A DNA stretch of 64,000 nt, from positions 817,208-881,207 of the forward strand of contig JAHPZH010000001.1 in NCBI GenBank assembly GCA_019058315.1, written 5' to 3'. The position numbers and the translations under genes were made by a program. This DNA is from Candidatus Helarchaeota archaeon (GTDB lineage: Archaea; Asgardarchaeota; Lokiarchaeia; Helarchaeales; RDOG01). The notes under the pieces are model-generated. The model was not told the origin of the DNA, did not search any database, and was given only the letters and a program-made list of their open reading frames with translations. How positions within the stretch are numbered: position 1 is the first letter of the stretch; the number at the start of each line of letters is the position of its first letter. This document shows, one piece after another, positions 10,001-17,684 of this stretch.

Positions 10001-11791
10001 TAAATTCCCAATTAGATCGTAATAACGAATCATATTATTTTCAATATCTGCTAAGTAAAGATAATTGGTCGAATTAACTGTGATTTTAAAATTGTTACTT
10101 AATTGTGAATCTTGCCATTTACCAACGGGATCACCAGTTGGAGAAAATATTCTTATTTGTTTATTACCCGAATCTGCCACATATATTATTGGTAATTCCC
10201 ATTGTCTTTCTGGGGAGAAAATTGTAATTCCTGAAGGTGTCTTTAACTTTCCTTCTTGATTGGCTTCCCCATATTCGCCCCACTCTAGAACAAACCTTCC
10301 ATTTTCGTCGAATTTCTGAATACGATGGTTATAATAGTCAGCTACGTAAATATAATTGTTGTAATTTGAACCATTCCATTCCTTACTAATATCTAAAGCA
10401 TAAGGATGATCAAATTGACCCTTTAAAGATCCTGAGCTTCCCCATTCTAAGGTAAAATTTCCGTTGGAATCAAATTTTTTAATACGATTGTTGAGAGTAT
10501 CGGCAACATAGATAAATCCTTTAGAATCTATTGCAATATCACGGGGTTGATTCATATAAATAGGTCTATCAATAAAAGAATTATCATTAAAAGTAATATT
10601 ATAATAATTGAGTGTTAAATTGTATAAAAATGCGTTTGAATAACAATCTGTGCTGAAATTGACTCTAAATTTAAATATATTTTGAGTAGTATTTCTATAT
10701 TCCGCTACGCCCAGCCAATTATCCGTATTAAAATCATAATATTCCAAAGTGATATTTGTACCTAATTGTTTCTCTGAATTTATATCGACAGCTAAAATAG
10801 TTACATTATCACATATTGGAATATCCTTAGATGTATAATAACCATTTGTGAAATTACTTTCTAAATTCAAGATTCTATTTTCATAATGATTATTTGAAAA
10901 ATTAAAATCAACTGAATCTATCCAAACTGTAAGGGAGGCACTACTACCAGAAGTACAAGAGCGGCAAGCATTGAGAAGGGAAGGAGAGTTAATTAATGGA
11001 TAATCTCCATATTTTACATCATCAACATAAATAAACCATGTTCCACTAGTACAATTCCAATGAACTTTGGCATGATACCATGTATTAGACGCCACACTTC
11101 TGATATTGCACCAATATGTACCATCCCAATATTGTAATTTGCCATTAATATCACCACGAAATCCTATCATTATTCCATCACCAACAGTTGGATAAGGATA
11201 AATACAAAAATCACTACGTTCATTAACGTCATCAGATCTAAAATAAAATTCACAAATACCAGTTACAGAATCGGAAAAATTACATTGAGCTTGACCATAA
11301 CCAGAACCAGTATCGTTTAATAATATAGTATGATTATGACCAGATATACCTTCGATTATATGAATTTCATTAGATCCTGTTGAAATATCTGCCCAGCCCT
11401 CAGGGATTGAGTCAATTGTATCATTTTTAAAATTATATTGGGCTTGAAATATTCCTGGATTCTCTGTTAGATTTAAGTTACCATATCCATAATTTACATT
11501 TTGACTAGAATTATGATATTCTGTAAAATTTTTAATAAGTATAGTGTGTATAAATGAATCATCAGATTCGTCTTCATTTGTAGTTTGAAGAAAAAGTTCA
11601 AAAGGATCTTCAGGAATTGGGTTATAATTGTCAATATATTTGGTTTGTAAAGTGTTTAATATTAAAGTAAAATTCAAAAATTCTCTATTTATAAAGTTTG
11701 GCTGATTAATTTCAAGAAAATTAGTGAAATTTGGTAAAGTTATTATTGAAATTAAAATTAAAATGATATATTTTCTTTTATTTGCTCCCAT
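4034..11791 (-). CDS. Giant secreted, membrane-anchored NHL-repeat and Ig-like surface protein
   Basis: A 2585-residue surface protein. An N-terminal signal segment (about residues 7-24) leads to a concanavalin-like/LamG-type domain (~118-307), a long series of NHL propeller repeats (~410-910, motif IYVAD..NNRI.KFD..G.F...WG), and a second lectin-like domain (~1128-1320). More NHL-like units follow (~1330-1700), then an unclassified beta-rich region (~1730-2110) with a glycine cluster, and three or four Ig-like domains with the VYDN..N / AYDN..N signature (~2118-2500). One transmembrane helix (~2551-2573) and a short basic cytoplasmic tail end the protein. N-X-S/T sequons are very frequent, fitting an archaeal S-layer-level glycoprotein. 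The start is supported by AGGAGA at 11801-11806. Role is inferred: adhesion or extracellular glycan/protein binding. It is a single gene with long AT-rich flanks. Confidence 0.85.
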   Translation of the reverse strand: MGANKRKYIILILISIITLPNFTNFLEINQPNFINREFLNFTLILNTLQTKYIDNYNPIPEDPFELFLQTTNEDESDDSFIHTILIKNFTEYHNSSQNVNYGYGNLNLTENPGIFQAQYNFKNDTIDSIPEGWADISTGSNEIHIIEGISGHNHTILLNDTGSGYGQAQCNFSDSVTGICEFYFRSDDVNERSDFCIYPYPTVGDGIMIGFRGDINGKLQYWDGTYWCNIRSVASNTWYHAKVHWNCTSGTWFIYVDDVKYGDYPLINSPSLLNACRSCTSGSSASLTVWIDSVDFNFSNNHYENRILNLESNFTNGYYTSKDIPICDNVTILAVDINSEKQLGTNITLEYYDFNTDNWLGVAEYRNTTQNIFKFRVNFSTDCYSNAFLYNLTLNYYNITFNDNSFIDRPIYMNQPRDIAIDSKGFIYVADTLNNRIKKFDSNGNFTLEWGSSGSLKGQFDHPYALDISKEWNGSNYNNYIYVADYYNHRIQKFDENGRFVLEWGEYGEANQEGKLKTPSGITIFSPERQWELPIIYVADSGNKQIRIFSPTGDPVGKWQDSQLSNNFKITVNSTNYLYLADIENNMIRYYDLIGNLLGTWGKFGDKEGEFSKPTDIAFDSEGDVHIMDSLNHRIQKFTFSGDYINESSWGILGYEEGEFYAPNGLVIDQQDDFYLADPLNYRIQKYDNETNFLWQVGTVIPELEIPTVTYIDKWSQYGNMNLNNSRGMAVDSEGNQYVCDSANNVIVKFDKFGNFIKKWGNGSPSVEYEFNNPGGITVDSDGYIYVADSGNNRIHIFSDSIYFFNFNTWAANDTFSFPNDLEVYTDKENRDYLYVVDKNNKRIVKFFIDKEVENREILGYMYITDWDSYEIEDEIHYFQEPYGIAIDSEGSLTVSDGENKSLIIFDSTGEPSSKINNTFNNPLGLYYDSHNRLYLIDTDPDYNNHSLYILTGLIIFAKIDINTTTPLDVCVDLNDNILITTNNSILKYRYLKNFPSLLSIIEPNFTQSSLNTSISPAFDKQGNIYALKDNLIYKFDNYGNYLATFNSGLNGTGTDIEIKNFENVSFLYHALHDDNGPEHVVIYALDGEKIYQINITNYDNLSSIVIDDNQSIYCLTNSEILKFAYTSGHYKGLFSFTNDTIGCNPSGWTVEETLPTTVQVVSEVIGHKKVVEMVKVDDKIEYSFGDDYDNGIVEFYIQSTDVNNFYEFRFTIAPKSGSSKYCRAYINNDHFTGKNGSDLFYICSAIDNTWYHFKVVFNVSSGWYLFINDIRYPTSGEYAFSSDSTPYSYIQFENFQSGSYKNYVDAVDFSWSEGYYEGRNKEMDHYCSLSNYNGSGEISSEGLKNQIEVDSLGNLYYLSHSTNEILKIDWEAQEISERWHIDQNLTEHQIFMDKKDNLYLLNKLDGEAQILKFSNESDLTSRYEFNYNESEDISLSIDYFRDVYIFKNISSNQSMLYKYGSQEIPPELTFQLTDDESWTEVIMNTTGYIFGISSIDNSIKIYNSSGYYRKTLSDSGLESPFRIDIDSNNYLIVMDSDSTIKIYDDEIQYFNTIIYEPNLNFIDFYITDKINILAENQSGNYYIRSYIYNLTSAELNYSISDVDLKLPTSICVFTNDDLDQIYITDLLDNKIKVIYENGSILREWGKYGSMCGDFIGPYKVVRDYCGGVYVLDIGNSRIQKFDKHGNFKSEWGQFRWSLVPNGLKNNIDLAINQNDILVLDSLRIDKFHYEFLGNDTYNSEDPDNTDEYIADEKIFITERIIEEGAEFDIPVIYGIIYDPPGTGSYGYIKKGSERYIDLKINLKTSYEHDMISIFTINGFGGGIGGGGFIEWTNDNSWRIYEKTTEEITSSKSNDKEFMGPGRGDVIWGRYKLDYYYLVEITKYNSKGEIIAPPEYKYYTWMDLGGEIQITMQEISTAFKNNTKLPKLLKALKRANLVYDNIVDSSELDDEIPSSIEDTSSIISILYPKATKLKDNLFLTGGGQTYTYEEENSEAVSYLLSTNTGCNIRAYVKLGHDWGHSIGYISAPLGFGTYTGITSKYKYQFDYTFTYKWVVEQSIEVGQEETKTMGYIFEDQPTRNIADQYIIDVYRDKRYQTLAFTIENLSKSHDPWEYYTRDNVPPRICEIDLVDQNNNTKPDNIVGETARIRVQAEDIDLSNNPESGVDNVILYDNLSSTVDEPIEIQFEPAVDGYFYFDLDITELGFGEGYRTIYTRAYDNYSNYKISEIQILIDKSSPHLVKIAPLVSPQLPGAIELYATANDTNDIAYVKYYDGDPDSNGEFIGTSYNFGDSWKFIWVTNRTDEGNHSIYVVAYDNGGNFADDGPSMIYIGDPDPPSKCIIIEPNDGEAKNGDVTIKVEVYDQFSGVHKVEFFIGDPKDDGVLMDSINKDPFLSSMTECEFIWDIDSVNDDLYEIFIVAYDNYSNNRTDKIHLYIDKKAPNVFNFTYGHRNNYSVEFWVNNLSDDLSGIAKVEYYKGSVKIGEGIQPDQFQFLWFGPNGTHDIWARAYDWTGNYTDSNNNETVIIIYGNNKGKHPILLFPKLNDANWALISQIGVILGSIGVTAILFIRKWKRKRRNYSKMLKKS

Positions 11792-12439
11792 TTTGGGTTT
11801 TCTCCTATCAATTAAATTTAAAGAATTTTCCTATGTTAATTCCCTTGGAAGTATATAAACCCCACAAAAGTCATATTTAAAGATTATTGAATATTTTATT
11901 GATATATAGAAAGATTTATCTAGAGAATGCTTTGTTTTTAAACCGCATAGTATATAATTTTTTATCTTTATATCCTTATTTTATTGAATAAAAATAAATA
12001 TTTCCGTTTTTCTTATTATAAACCAAAATATATCAGATTATTCAATAACCCACTTCTGTATCTATGATACATACCAAAGATATTTTGTTTCATAAATACA
12101 AAATAAATATACTAATAAATTGATTGTTTAAATTTTATAAAGTGACTTATTCTGTAATCATCTTCTGACTTTAATTAAAAAAAAATTAGCATATTGAGAA
12201 GAAAATTTAATTTCTTTCAAAAGACTCAATAGAAAATCAAAATATTGATTATAAGAATAATGGATATAAATATATTAGAACTAGAATCCTAATTATTACT
12301 CAAGTATTAACAATTTGTATTAATTAAATAGAAATTAAAAATTGGGATCTATTCGAAGGTCTTTGTAGCCAAATTTTACAGAATTTAGTACTGAATAACT
12401 TATTTTCTTTTTTTTTTAAATTTTTAAATTTTCATCTAT
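11792..12439. other. Long AT-rich intergenic region
   Basis: About 650 bases without a supported gene. It contains the upstream region of the minus-strand giant gene. It probably also holds the lost 5' part of the decayed propeller gene that follows, but no coding similarity could be recognised there by eye. Confidence 0.4.
11801..11806 (-). promoter_or_regulatory. Shine-Dalgarno site of the giant surface protein
   Basis: AGGAGA on the minus strand, nine bases before the ATG at 11791. It fixes the start that gives a proper signal segment. Confidence 0.6.
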
Positions 12440-12676
12440 TTTCAGGAACTAAATTCAAGATTTAATTTATCAATAAATTTATCGATGAGAGATGATGATA
12501 GTTGGGCTTATTTATTCTATAATCCAATATCAAGCAATGATAATTTGCCACCTTTAATTCTACTATTAACGATGCTAGAAGCTGGAGATTAATTAATATT
12601 CATATATCTAATAATTGGAATCGGTGCAGCGGCAGTAATAGTCATATTAATTATTGTGATAAAGCAGAAAAAATAA
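12440..12676 (+). pseudogene. Remnant of a WD40-like surface protein (C-terminal tail only)
   Basis: This stretch translates to a segment closely matching the C terminus of the intact propeller gene just downstream. Both share (S)(K/N)DNLLPLI.LLG/T.. followed by a glycine/alanine-rich membrane helix (LIIGIGAAA.IVI) and a short basic tail. Here the copy has a TAA stop at 12590-12592 where the intact gene has CAA, and the whole propeller upstream is missing. The piece ends with TAA at 12674-12676. It is best read as a decayed tandem duplicate; the alternative, a very small expressed membrane peptide, lacks a convincing start and Shine-Dalgarno. Confidence 0.75.
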
Positions 12677-12846
12677 TTTTCAAATAAACTTTATTCTTTT
12701 TCTTTTTTATAATAACAAAAAGATAGTTGTTCTAAAATCAATTTGCTTTTGCAATCCTAGCATTAAATTAGACATTTCCTCAATGAAAAGATTTTTTAAT
12801 CTATTTATTGAATTCAATTAAGAATTATTCATATCGAGGGAAAAAT

Positions 12847-14136
12847 ATGAAAAGGAAAATTGTAATTTTACTGTTCTCCCAAACAATCTTGATTTTTACG
12901 ATGATTTTTCCGAGCTTAATGGCTATAACTAGTCAGAGCAACATATCTAACAATCTAGTTTTATCTATTACTGATACAAACAATGATCTAATATCATCCA
13001 CAACTCCTATTCTATTAGGTAAATGGTCTACGAAAGAATATCCTTGCACAGTAGACATTTCGGCGGATGGGAGATACTTTGTGTCAGGAGAAGTAATTCA
13101 TTGCAATGTTACATTTTATAATAGAAATGGTCCTAAGTGGTTCAACGACACTGGAGCTGCTATTAATTTCGTTGCCATTTCTGCAGATGGTCAATATGTT
13201 GTTTCTGGAGATGATGATTATAATCTTACTTTATTTAACCGAACTCATCATTTATTAGATTATTACAATTTTACCAGTGGAGTTAATACAGTTGCGATTT
13301 CCGAAGATGGTATGTTCTTTGTTGTTGGAAATAATAATGGAAATGTTACTTTGTTCAATAGATCCAACCCCAATTTCAATCAAATTAATAAGATGTGGGG
13401 TCATTCAGTAGGTGGAAGCGTTCATTCCGTAGATATTTCAAGGAACGGTAAATACATCGTTTCTGGAAATGATGCTGGAAATGTTACTTTATTTACACAA
13501 AACAATACAATACTATGGGAGTATAATACTGGAATTACTATAGTCAATTCAGTGGGAATTTCAGCCGATGGTGATTATATCGTCTCTGGGGATGCTGAAC
13601 ATAATGTTACTCTATTTAATAGAACTGACTGTTTTCTATGGAATTATCTAGCAGGAGATGGTATTAATTCAGTGGCAATTTCGCAAGATAGTCAATATAT
13701 AGTTGCAGGAGACACTGGTGGTAACGTTACTTTCTTTATGCAAAACAGTACGAAATTATGGGATTATGAGACTGAGAGTTATGACGTATATGATGTAGCA
13801 ATCTCGATAGATGGTCAATATGTAGTTGCCGGAGATGGCAATAGTAATATTACCTTGTTCAATAGGGACGGATTTGTGTGGTTCTATGAAACTGGAGATG
13901 ATGTTGAGGCTGTGGCGATTTCTGCAGATGGTCGATATATCGTTGGTGGATCAAATGATCAAAACGTATATTTGCTTTATAATGGAGTTCCAAGTAAAGA
14001 TAATTTGCTACCTTTAATTATACTATTAGGGATGCAAGAAACTGGAGATCAAGTAATATACATATTTTTAATAATTGGAATAGGTGCAGCGGCGGCAATA
14101 GTAATATTTATTGTTTTGATAAAAAAGGGAGAATAA
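12847..14136 (+). CDS. Secreted WD40/PQQ-like beta-propeller, C-terminally membrane anchored
   Basis: A 429-residue surface protein. It has an N-terminal signal peptide (MKRK followed by a hydrophobic stretch to about residue 28), about eight propeller blades of ~40 residues (~45-385), and a C-terminal membrane helix (~397-424, LIIGIGAAAAIVIF) with a short KKGE tail. Each blade carries V(A/D)IS.DG.Y.V(S/A)GD...N(V/L/I)T(L/F)F, so nearly every blade has an N-glycosylation sequon at the same place. The ATG at 12847 is chosen because GAGGG at 12836-12840 lies six bases upstream and it places the signal peptide at the N terminus; the frame is open to a TTG at 12808. The role is unknown; it is probably displayed on the outer face of the membrane. 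Confidence 0.85.
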   Translation: MKRKIVILLFSQTILIFTMIFPSLMAITSQSNISNNLVLSITDTNNDLISSTTPILLGKWSTKEYPCTVDISADGRYFVSGEVIHCNVTFYNRNGPKWFNDTGAAINFVAISADGQYVVSGDDDYNLTLFNRTHHLLDYYNFTSGVNTVAISEDGMFFVVGNNNGNVTLFNRSNPNFNQINKMWGHSVGGSVHSVDISRNGKYIVSGNDAGNVTLFTQNNTILWEYNTGITIVNSVGISADGDYIVSGDAEHNVTLFNRTDCFLWNYLAGDGINSVAISQDSQYIVAGDTGGNVTFFMQNSTKLWDYETESYDVYDVAISIDGQYVVAGDGNSNITLFNRDGFVWFYETGDDVEAVAISADGRYIVGGSNDQNVYLLYNGVPSKDNLLPLIILLGMQETGDQVIYIFLIIGIGAAAAIVIFIVLIKKGE

Positions 14137-14147
14137 ATCTCAAATTA

Positions 14148-14172
14148 TTTTTTTTAATTTTTTTAATTTTAT
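14148..14172 (+). terminator. Oligo-T tract after the propeller gene
   Basis: Two long T runs directly follow the stop codon of the propeller gene and could stop transcription in archaeal fashion. The facing gene ends just beyond. Confidence 0.4.
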
Positions 14173-14191
14173 ATGAAATTTTTTCTCAGGA

Positions 14192-15775
14192 TTAATTATC
14201 TTTTAATTTATCTTTTAATGCAGCAATAATTATTTTAGCCTGCAAATTTTGAGGATCTAATTCGATAATTTTTTGATAGCATTTTATTGCTTCATTGTAT
14301 TTATGCAATTTTCCGTATAATTTACCTAAACATATCCAGCTAGAAATTTGTGCTGGATTAATCTTTGTTATTTTTTCAAAACAAATTATTGCATTTTGAT
14401 AATCCTCTAAATTCTTATATGCTACTCCAAGTTTTTCCCATGCTACAGCATTTTGAGGATTTATTTCAATAATTTTACCGTATAAATCAATTTTTCTATA
14501 ACTATCGGTAAATTTTGGGGATATTTCCGACTTTTGAGATGTATTCAAAATTATTATTGATGGATCTTTCATATTTGATAATTTTCGGCTTTGAAAAGGT
14601 TCTTTTTTTGTTTTTATATATCTTTTTCTATAAATTACAAAACTAAATACTGCAAGAATTATACTACTCATTAGTTCGACACCAATAAATGGAATTAATA
14701 GATTAGGCTTATTATTTCCCACCAAATATAGTAAAATTAAAGATGGATCAAATGGAGTATGAGTCAGAGAAATAATAACAATTTGAATAGTGAAATAAGA
14801 ACAATTCCTAAATGCAGATGGATGAGTATCATTTGCAAAAATTGTTATATTATATATCCCCTGAGGATAATTAATTTGCAATATTAATTCATAAAATCCT
14901 GGTGTAACTGTTTCTAGGATTAAAGCCCAATTTCTATTCCATCCTGTAAAATTTAATTCTGCATATGTAATGTATTTTGGAGATCCGGAATAGGTAGAAA
15001 TTGAATCATTAATATTATCCAAATCAATAAAACGAAAGAAAATTGTGTAAGTTTGAATTGAATTATTTATTGTCTCATTAATTTTCGATGGTATGGGATC
15101 TTCTGTTACTGGATCACACCATTGTATTATTGTATTATGCTTTCTAAACCAAATAGTCTGTATTAGAGTTTGATTTTCGTAATTTGTTTTTCTAAATTCT
15201 ATTGATAAGGTAATATTTTTAAATCCTGTTCGATTCCATGAAATCTGTTCTGTATCAAATGTAAAAGTGTAAATTTTTAATTCATGTAAAATCCCAGGAG
15301 TAACCTGATATTTACCAGGTTCCCATGATTTCCAATAACTTCCATTCCATATTTTCAAAGAATGATAATTAATACTATCTAGAGTGGTTCCGTTAGTTGT
15401 TGAATAATTTAGGAATAATTTAAAGAAATAAAAAGATCCAGGAACCTCATAAGGAAAAATTGGTCCAGTTAACTCTTTAAACACTCCATTTATTGAATGT
15501 TGTTCTATTTTTTCAATCTTTAGTATAGTAGGAATTGGTAATATATGTAACCAAATCTCAAAACTTGTTTGGAGATAATTTATCTCAAAACCAGAAAAAG
15601 TATAGTGAATATTAATAGTGAAATTATAAGTCCCATTATTAAATGGTCCTCCATTTACAACATCTTCGGTTGGCCAAAGTTCTTTATAAATATTGGTATT
15701 AATTTCAAGTTTGTAAATTCCACCAGAACATGAGATACAATTTATTTTTATTTTTAAGTTTAAAATGGAATTCAT
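14192..15775 (-). CDS. Receptor-like protein: beta-rich outer domain, one membrane helix, inner TPRs
   Basis: A 527-residue protein. Residues 1-355 are beta-rich with many N-X-S/T sequons (NGTYNFT, NYSTTNGT, NETINNS) and look extracellular. A single membrane helix (~358-383, ending FVIYRKRYIKTKK) follows, then a linker and three canonical 34-residue TPRs (~425-527, for example NPQNAVAWEKLGVAYKNLEDYQNAI). The basic flank after the helix puts the TPRs inside the cell. Strikingly, no signal peptide is visible at the N terminus, and an in-frame TAA lies two codons before the ATG. The gene may therefore be 5'-truncated or frameshifted, or the protein is inserted by its internal helix. Function is inferred as a surface sensor or anchor that binds a partner through TPRs. 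Confidence 0.75.
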   Translation of the reverse strand: MNSILNLKIKINCISCSGGIYKLEINTNIYKELWPTEDVVNGGPFNNGTYNFTINIHYTFSGFEINYLQTSFEIWLHILPIPTILKIEKIEQHSINGVFKELTGPIFPYEVPGSFYFFKLFLNYSTTNGTTLDSINYHSLKIWNGSYWKSWEPGKYQVTPGILHELKIYTFTFDTEQISWNRTGFKNITLSIEFRKTNYENQTLIQTIWFRKHNTIIQWCDPVTEDPIPSKINETINNSIQTYTIFFRFIDLDNINDSISTYSGSPKYITYAELNFTGWNRNWALILETVTPGFYELILQINYPQGIYNITIFANDTHPSAFRNCSYFTIQIVIISLTHTPFDPSLILLYLVGNNKPNLLIPFIGVELMSSIILAVFSFVIYRKRYIKTKKEPFQSRKLSNMKDPSIIILNTSQKSEISPKFTDSYRKIDLYGKIIEINPQNAVAWEKLGVAYKNLEDYQNAIICFEKITKINPAQISSWICLGKLYGKLHKYNEAIKCYQKIIELDPQNLQAKIIIAALKDKLKDN

Positions 15776-16184
15776 AATTTAATTAGGAGATTCCGTTTTA
15801 AATAGTTTACTAGAAAAGAATTTAATAAGTTTCTCTATATTTAGAGACGAATCCACTTTGTTTCGGGAATAAATTTCTGATAAATTACCACGACGGGAAA
15901 GATAAATATTTCATTTGACATAAAATTTTAAATTTCATATATTTGTTAAGATGGATAATCAAGAATTGAAAGTTTCCATAAATTTTCTAAATTTTTTTTA
16001 TTAAAAATACAATAAGATCATTCTTGCCATTTTGTTTTAAAATTAATTAAATAAATAAACTACCGACAAAAATCCGATATTTTTTTAACTCTAATTTAAA
16101 TCTAATAAATCAAAATTTAAATAAAATGATATTATAATAATAAATTTTAAATAGAATGATTTATTGGGGAATTTTTAGAAACCG
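15776..16184. other. Divergent intergenic region, about 400 bases
   Basis: AT-rich spacer between the receptor-like gene and the SMC operon. No coding potential or obvious repeats were seen apart from the TATA-like element annotated next to it. Confidence 0.4.
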
Positions 16185-16199
16185 AATAAATATATTTTA
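16185..16199 (+). promoter_or_regulatory. TATA-box-like promoter of the SMC/HEPN operon
   Basis: AATAAATATATTTTA centred about 28 bases before the first ATG (16221), preceded by a purine-rich AAACCG that could act as a BRE. There is no Shine-Dalgarno at a normal distance. The geometry fits a leaderless transcript starting at or next to the ATG. Confidence 0.5.
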
Positions 16200-16220
16200 A
16201 AAAGAAATTTATTTCAAAGG

Positions 16221-17684
16221 ATGGTGTTTAAAGTCAACAATGAAATACAAGAAAATAATTATTCTTTAGCACAAAGAGAGATTAATTTAATTGTAAAAAA
16301 ATTTAATAAAAAATTTAAAATTAATTTTAGAGAATTATTTGAAAACGAAATTACAAATCAAAGGAAAATTCAATTAATTAAAAATTTTTATGAAACTTTA
16401 TTAATAAAATTTAAAGATTTAGAGAATTCTGAAGCTTTTAATAATTTTTTAAAAGAATTTGAATCAATTTTAGTTGACGAATCTAAATTAATTGACAAAT
16501 TCTTAATAATTTGTGAAAAATTTGGAATTCAATTCAAATTACCAAAAAAAATTGATGATATTTTTCATATTTATCGTATAATATCGAATCCCAATACCTC
16601 TACTAAATATTATTTTATACTCAAATGTTTTTATGAAAATTCGAATAGATATTTAACAAAAAAACATGTTGAAATCTTATTATCTGAAATTCTAGGGGAT
16701 TCAATAATTGATTTAGATGTTTACTTTAGAAATTTAAAATCTGTGAAATTAATAAAAAAACAAAGTAAGAGATATCATTTAACAGAAATCGGAGTTACTT
16801 TTTTTGATTCAATTTTAAAATTAAAAGAAGAAATGAAAATACCTTTAATAGATAAATTAGATCGGGTTATGCTATTACAAGCATTATATGATGAAAAAGG
16901 AATTCCTATACAAAGTCATCATCATATTCAACAAATAAGTTCTCTTATTAAAGAATTTATTGATGAAATTATAGAACACGATAATGTCCTTGAATGGTCG
17001 TCATACCTTGATAAGTTAGATGATATTATTTTAGATCTAGAAACATTTGCCCAAAGATATAAAAATGATTTCGGGATTTATCAACAAATATTAAGAGAAA
17101 AATCAGAATTAGCAAGAAAACTTGCAATTTATCATGAAGTGGCTCAAGAATCACTTAATAAATACATTTCTTTAATTCATCAAGGATACGATCCAAAAAG
17201 AATGAAGTTAATCATTAATTTATTTAATAAAACTATATTCTCAGAATTATCAAATTGTTTATACAACAATATTTTAAATGCTAGATTACCTCAGAATGAA
17301 GATTTATGGATGGATATTTTAATCATTAATAAAAAAGATTTTGAAGATATTAAGGATAATAGAATAAAAGAATCAATTATGACTGAAAAATTAAAAGATT
17401 CTAAGGCAATTGAATTATTAGATTTTTATTATCCTAGTTATAAATTGATGGGAGAAAAATTAATTTCGAAAATTAATAAATCGCCAATCAAATTATCAGA
17501 ATTAACCAAAAGGTGGGATTGTAATTGGAAAATTTTAGCAGATTTCATTAATAATTTACCTTCAATTATAACCGAATTTCCTATCATTGCAATTGCTCAG
17601 AAGAAAATATTTAATTTCAAAGAAGGTATTGCAAGAGAGGGTATATTTTATACTTTATTATCGGGTGAGAAGAATGATATTTGA
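16221..17684 (+). CDS. Kleisin-like winged-helix subunit of an SMC-type complex (MukF/JetA-like)
   Basis: A 487-residue soluble, mostly helical protein and the first gene of a four-gene block. A winged-helix segment is visible at about residues 130-195 (YYFILKCFYEN...LTKKHVEILL, then the wing YHLTEIG). Long amphipathic helices fill the middle (~215-340). A second winged-helix-like C-terminal part (~410-480) contains SPIKLSELTKRW. This order (wHTH, helical middle, C-terminal wHTH) and the position before a small wHTH gene and an SMC-like ATPase match MukF/MksF/JetA kleisins. Sequence motifs alone do not prove kinship; the assignment leans on gene order. The gene overlaps the next by 11 bases. 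ATG 16221 and GTG 16224 are both possible starts. Confidence 0.6.
   Translation: MVFKVNNEIQENNYSLAQREINLIVKKFNKKFKINFRELFENEITNQRKIQLIKNFYETLLIKFKDLENSEAFNNFLKEFESILVDESKLIDKFLIICEKFGIQFKLPKKIDDIFHIYRIISNPNTSTKYYFILKCFYENSNRYLTKKHVEILLSEILGDSIIDLDVYFRNLKSVKLIKKQSKRYHLTEIGVTFFDSILKLKEEMKIPLIDKLDRVMLLQALYDEKGIPIQSHHHIQQISSLIKEFIDEIIEHDNVLEWSSYLDKLDDIILDLETFAQRYKNDFGIYQQILREKSELARKLAIYHEVAQESLNKYISLIHQGYDPKRMKLIINLFNKTIFSELSNCLYNNILNARLPQNEDLWMDILIINKKDFEDIKDNRIKESIMTEKLKDSKAIELLDFYYPSYKLMGEKLISKINKSPIKLSELTKRWDCNWKILADFINNLPSIITEFPIIAIAQKKIFNFKEGIAREGIFYTLLSGEKNDI

Noticed and set aside
11792..12439. tRNA or other structured RNA in the long gap
   Set aside because: No cloverleaf, GC-rich stem or conserved tRNA-like box was found; the sequence is plain AT-rich spacer.
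17587..17673. Upstream extension of the small winged-helix gene
   Set aside because: Lies inside the kleisin-like gene in another frame; the ATG at 17674 has a good Shine-Dalgarno and a natural overlap.
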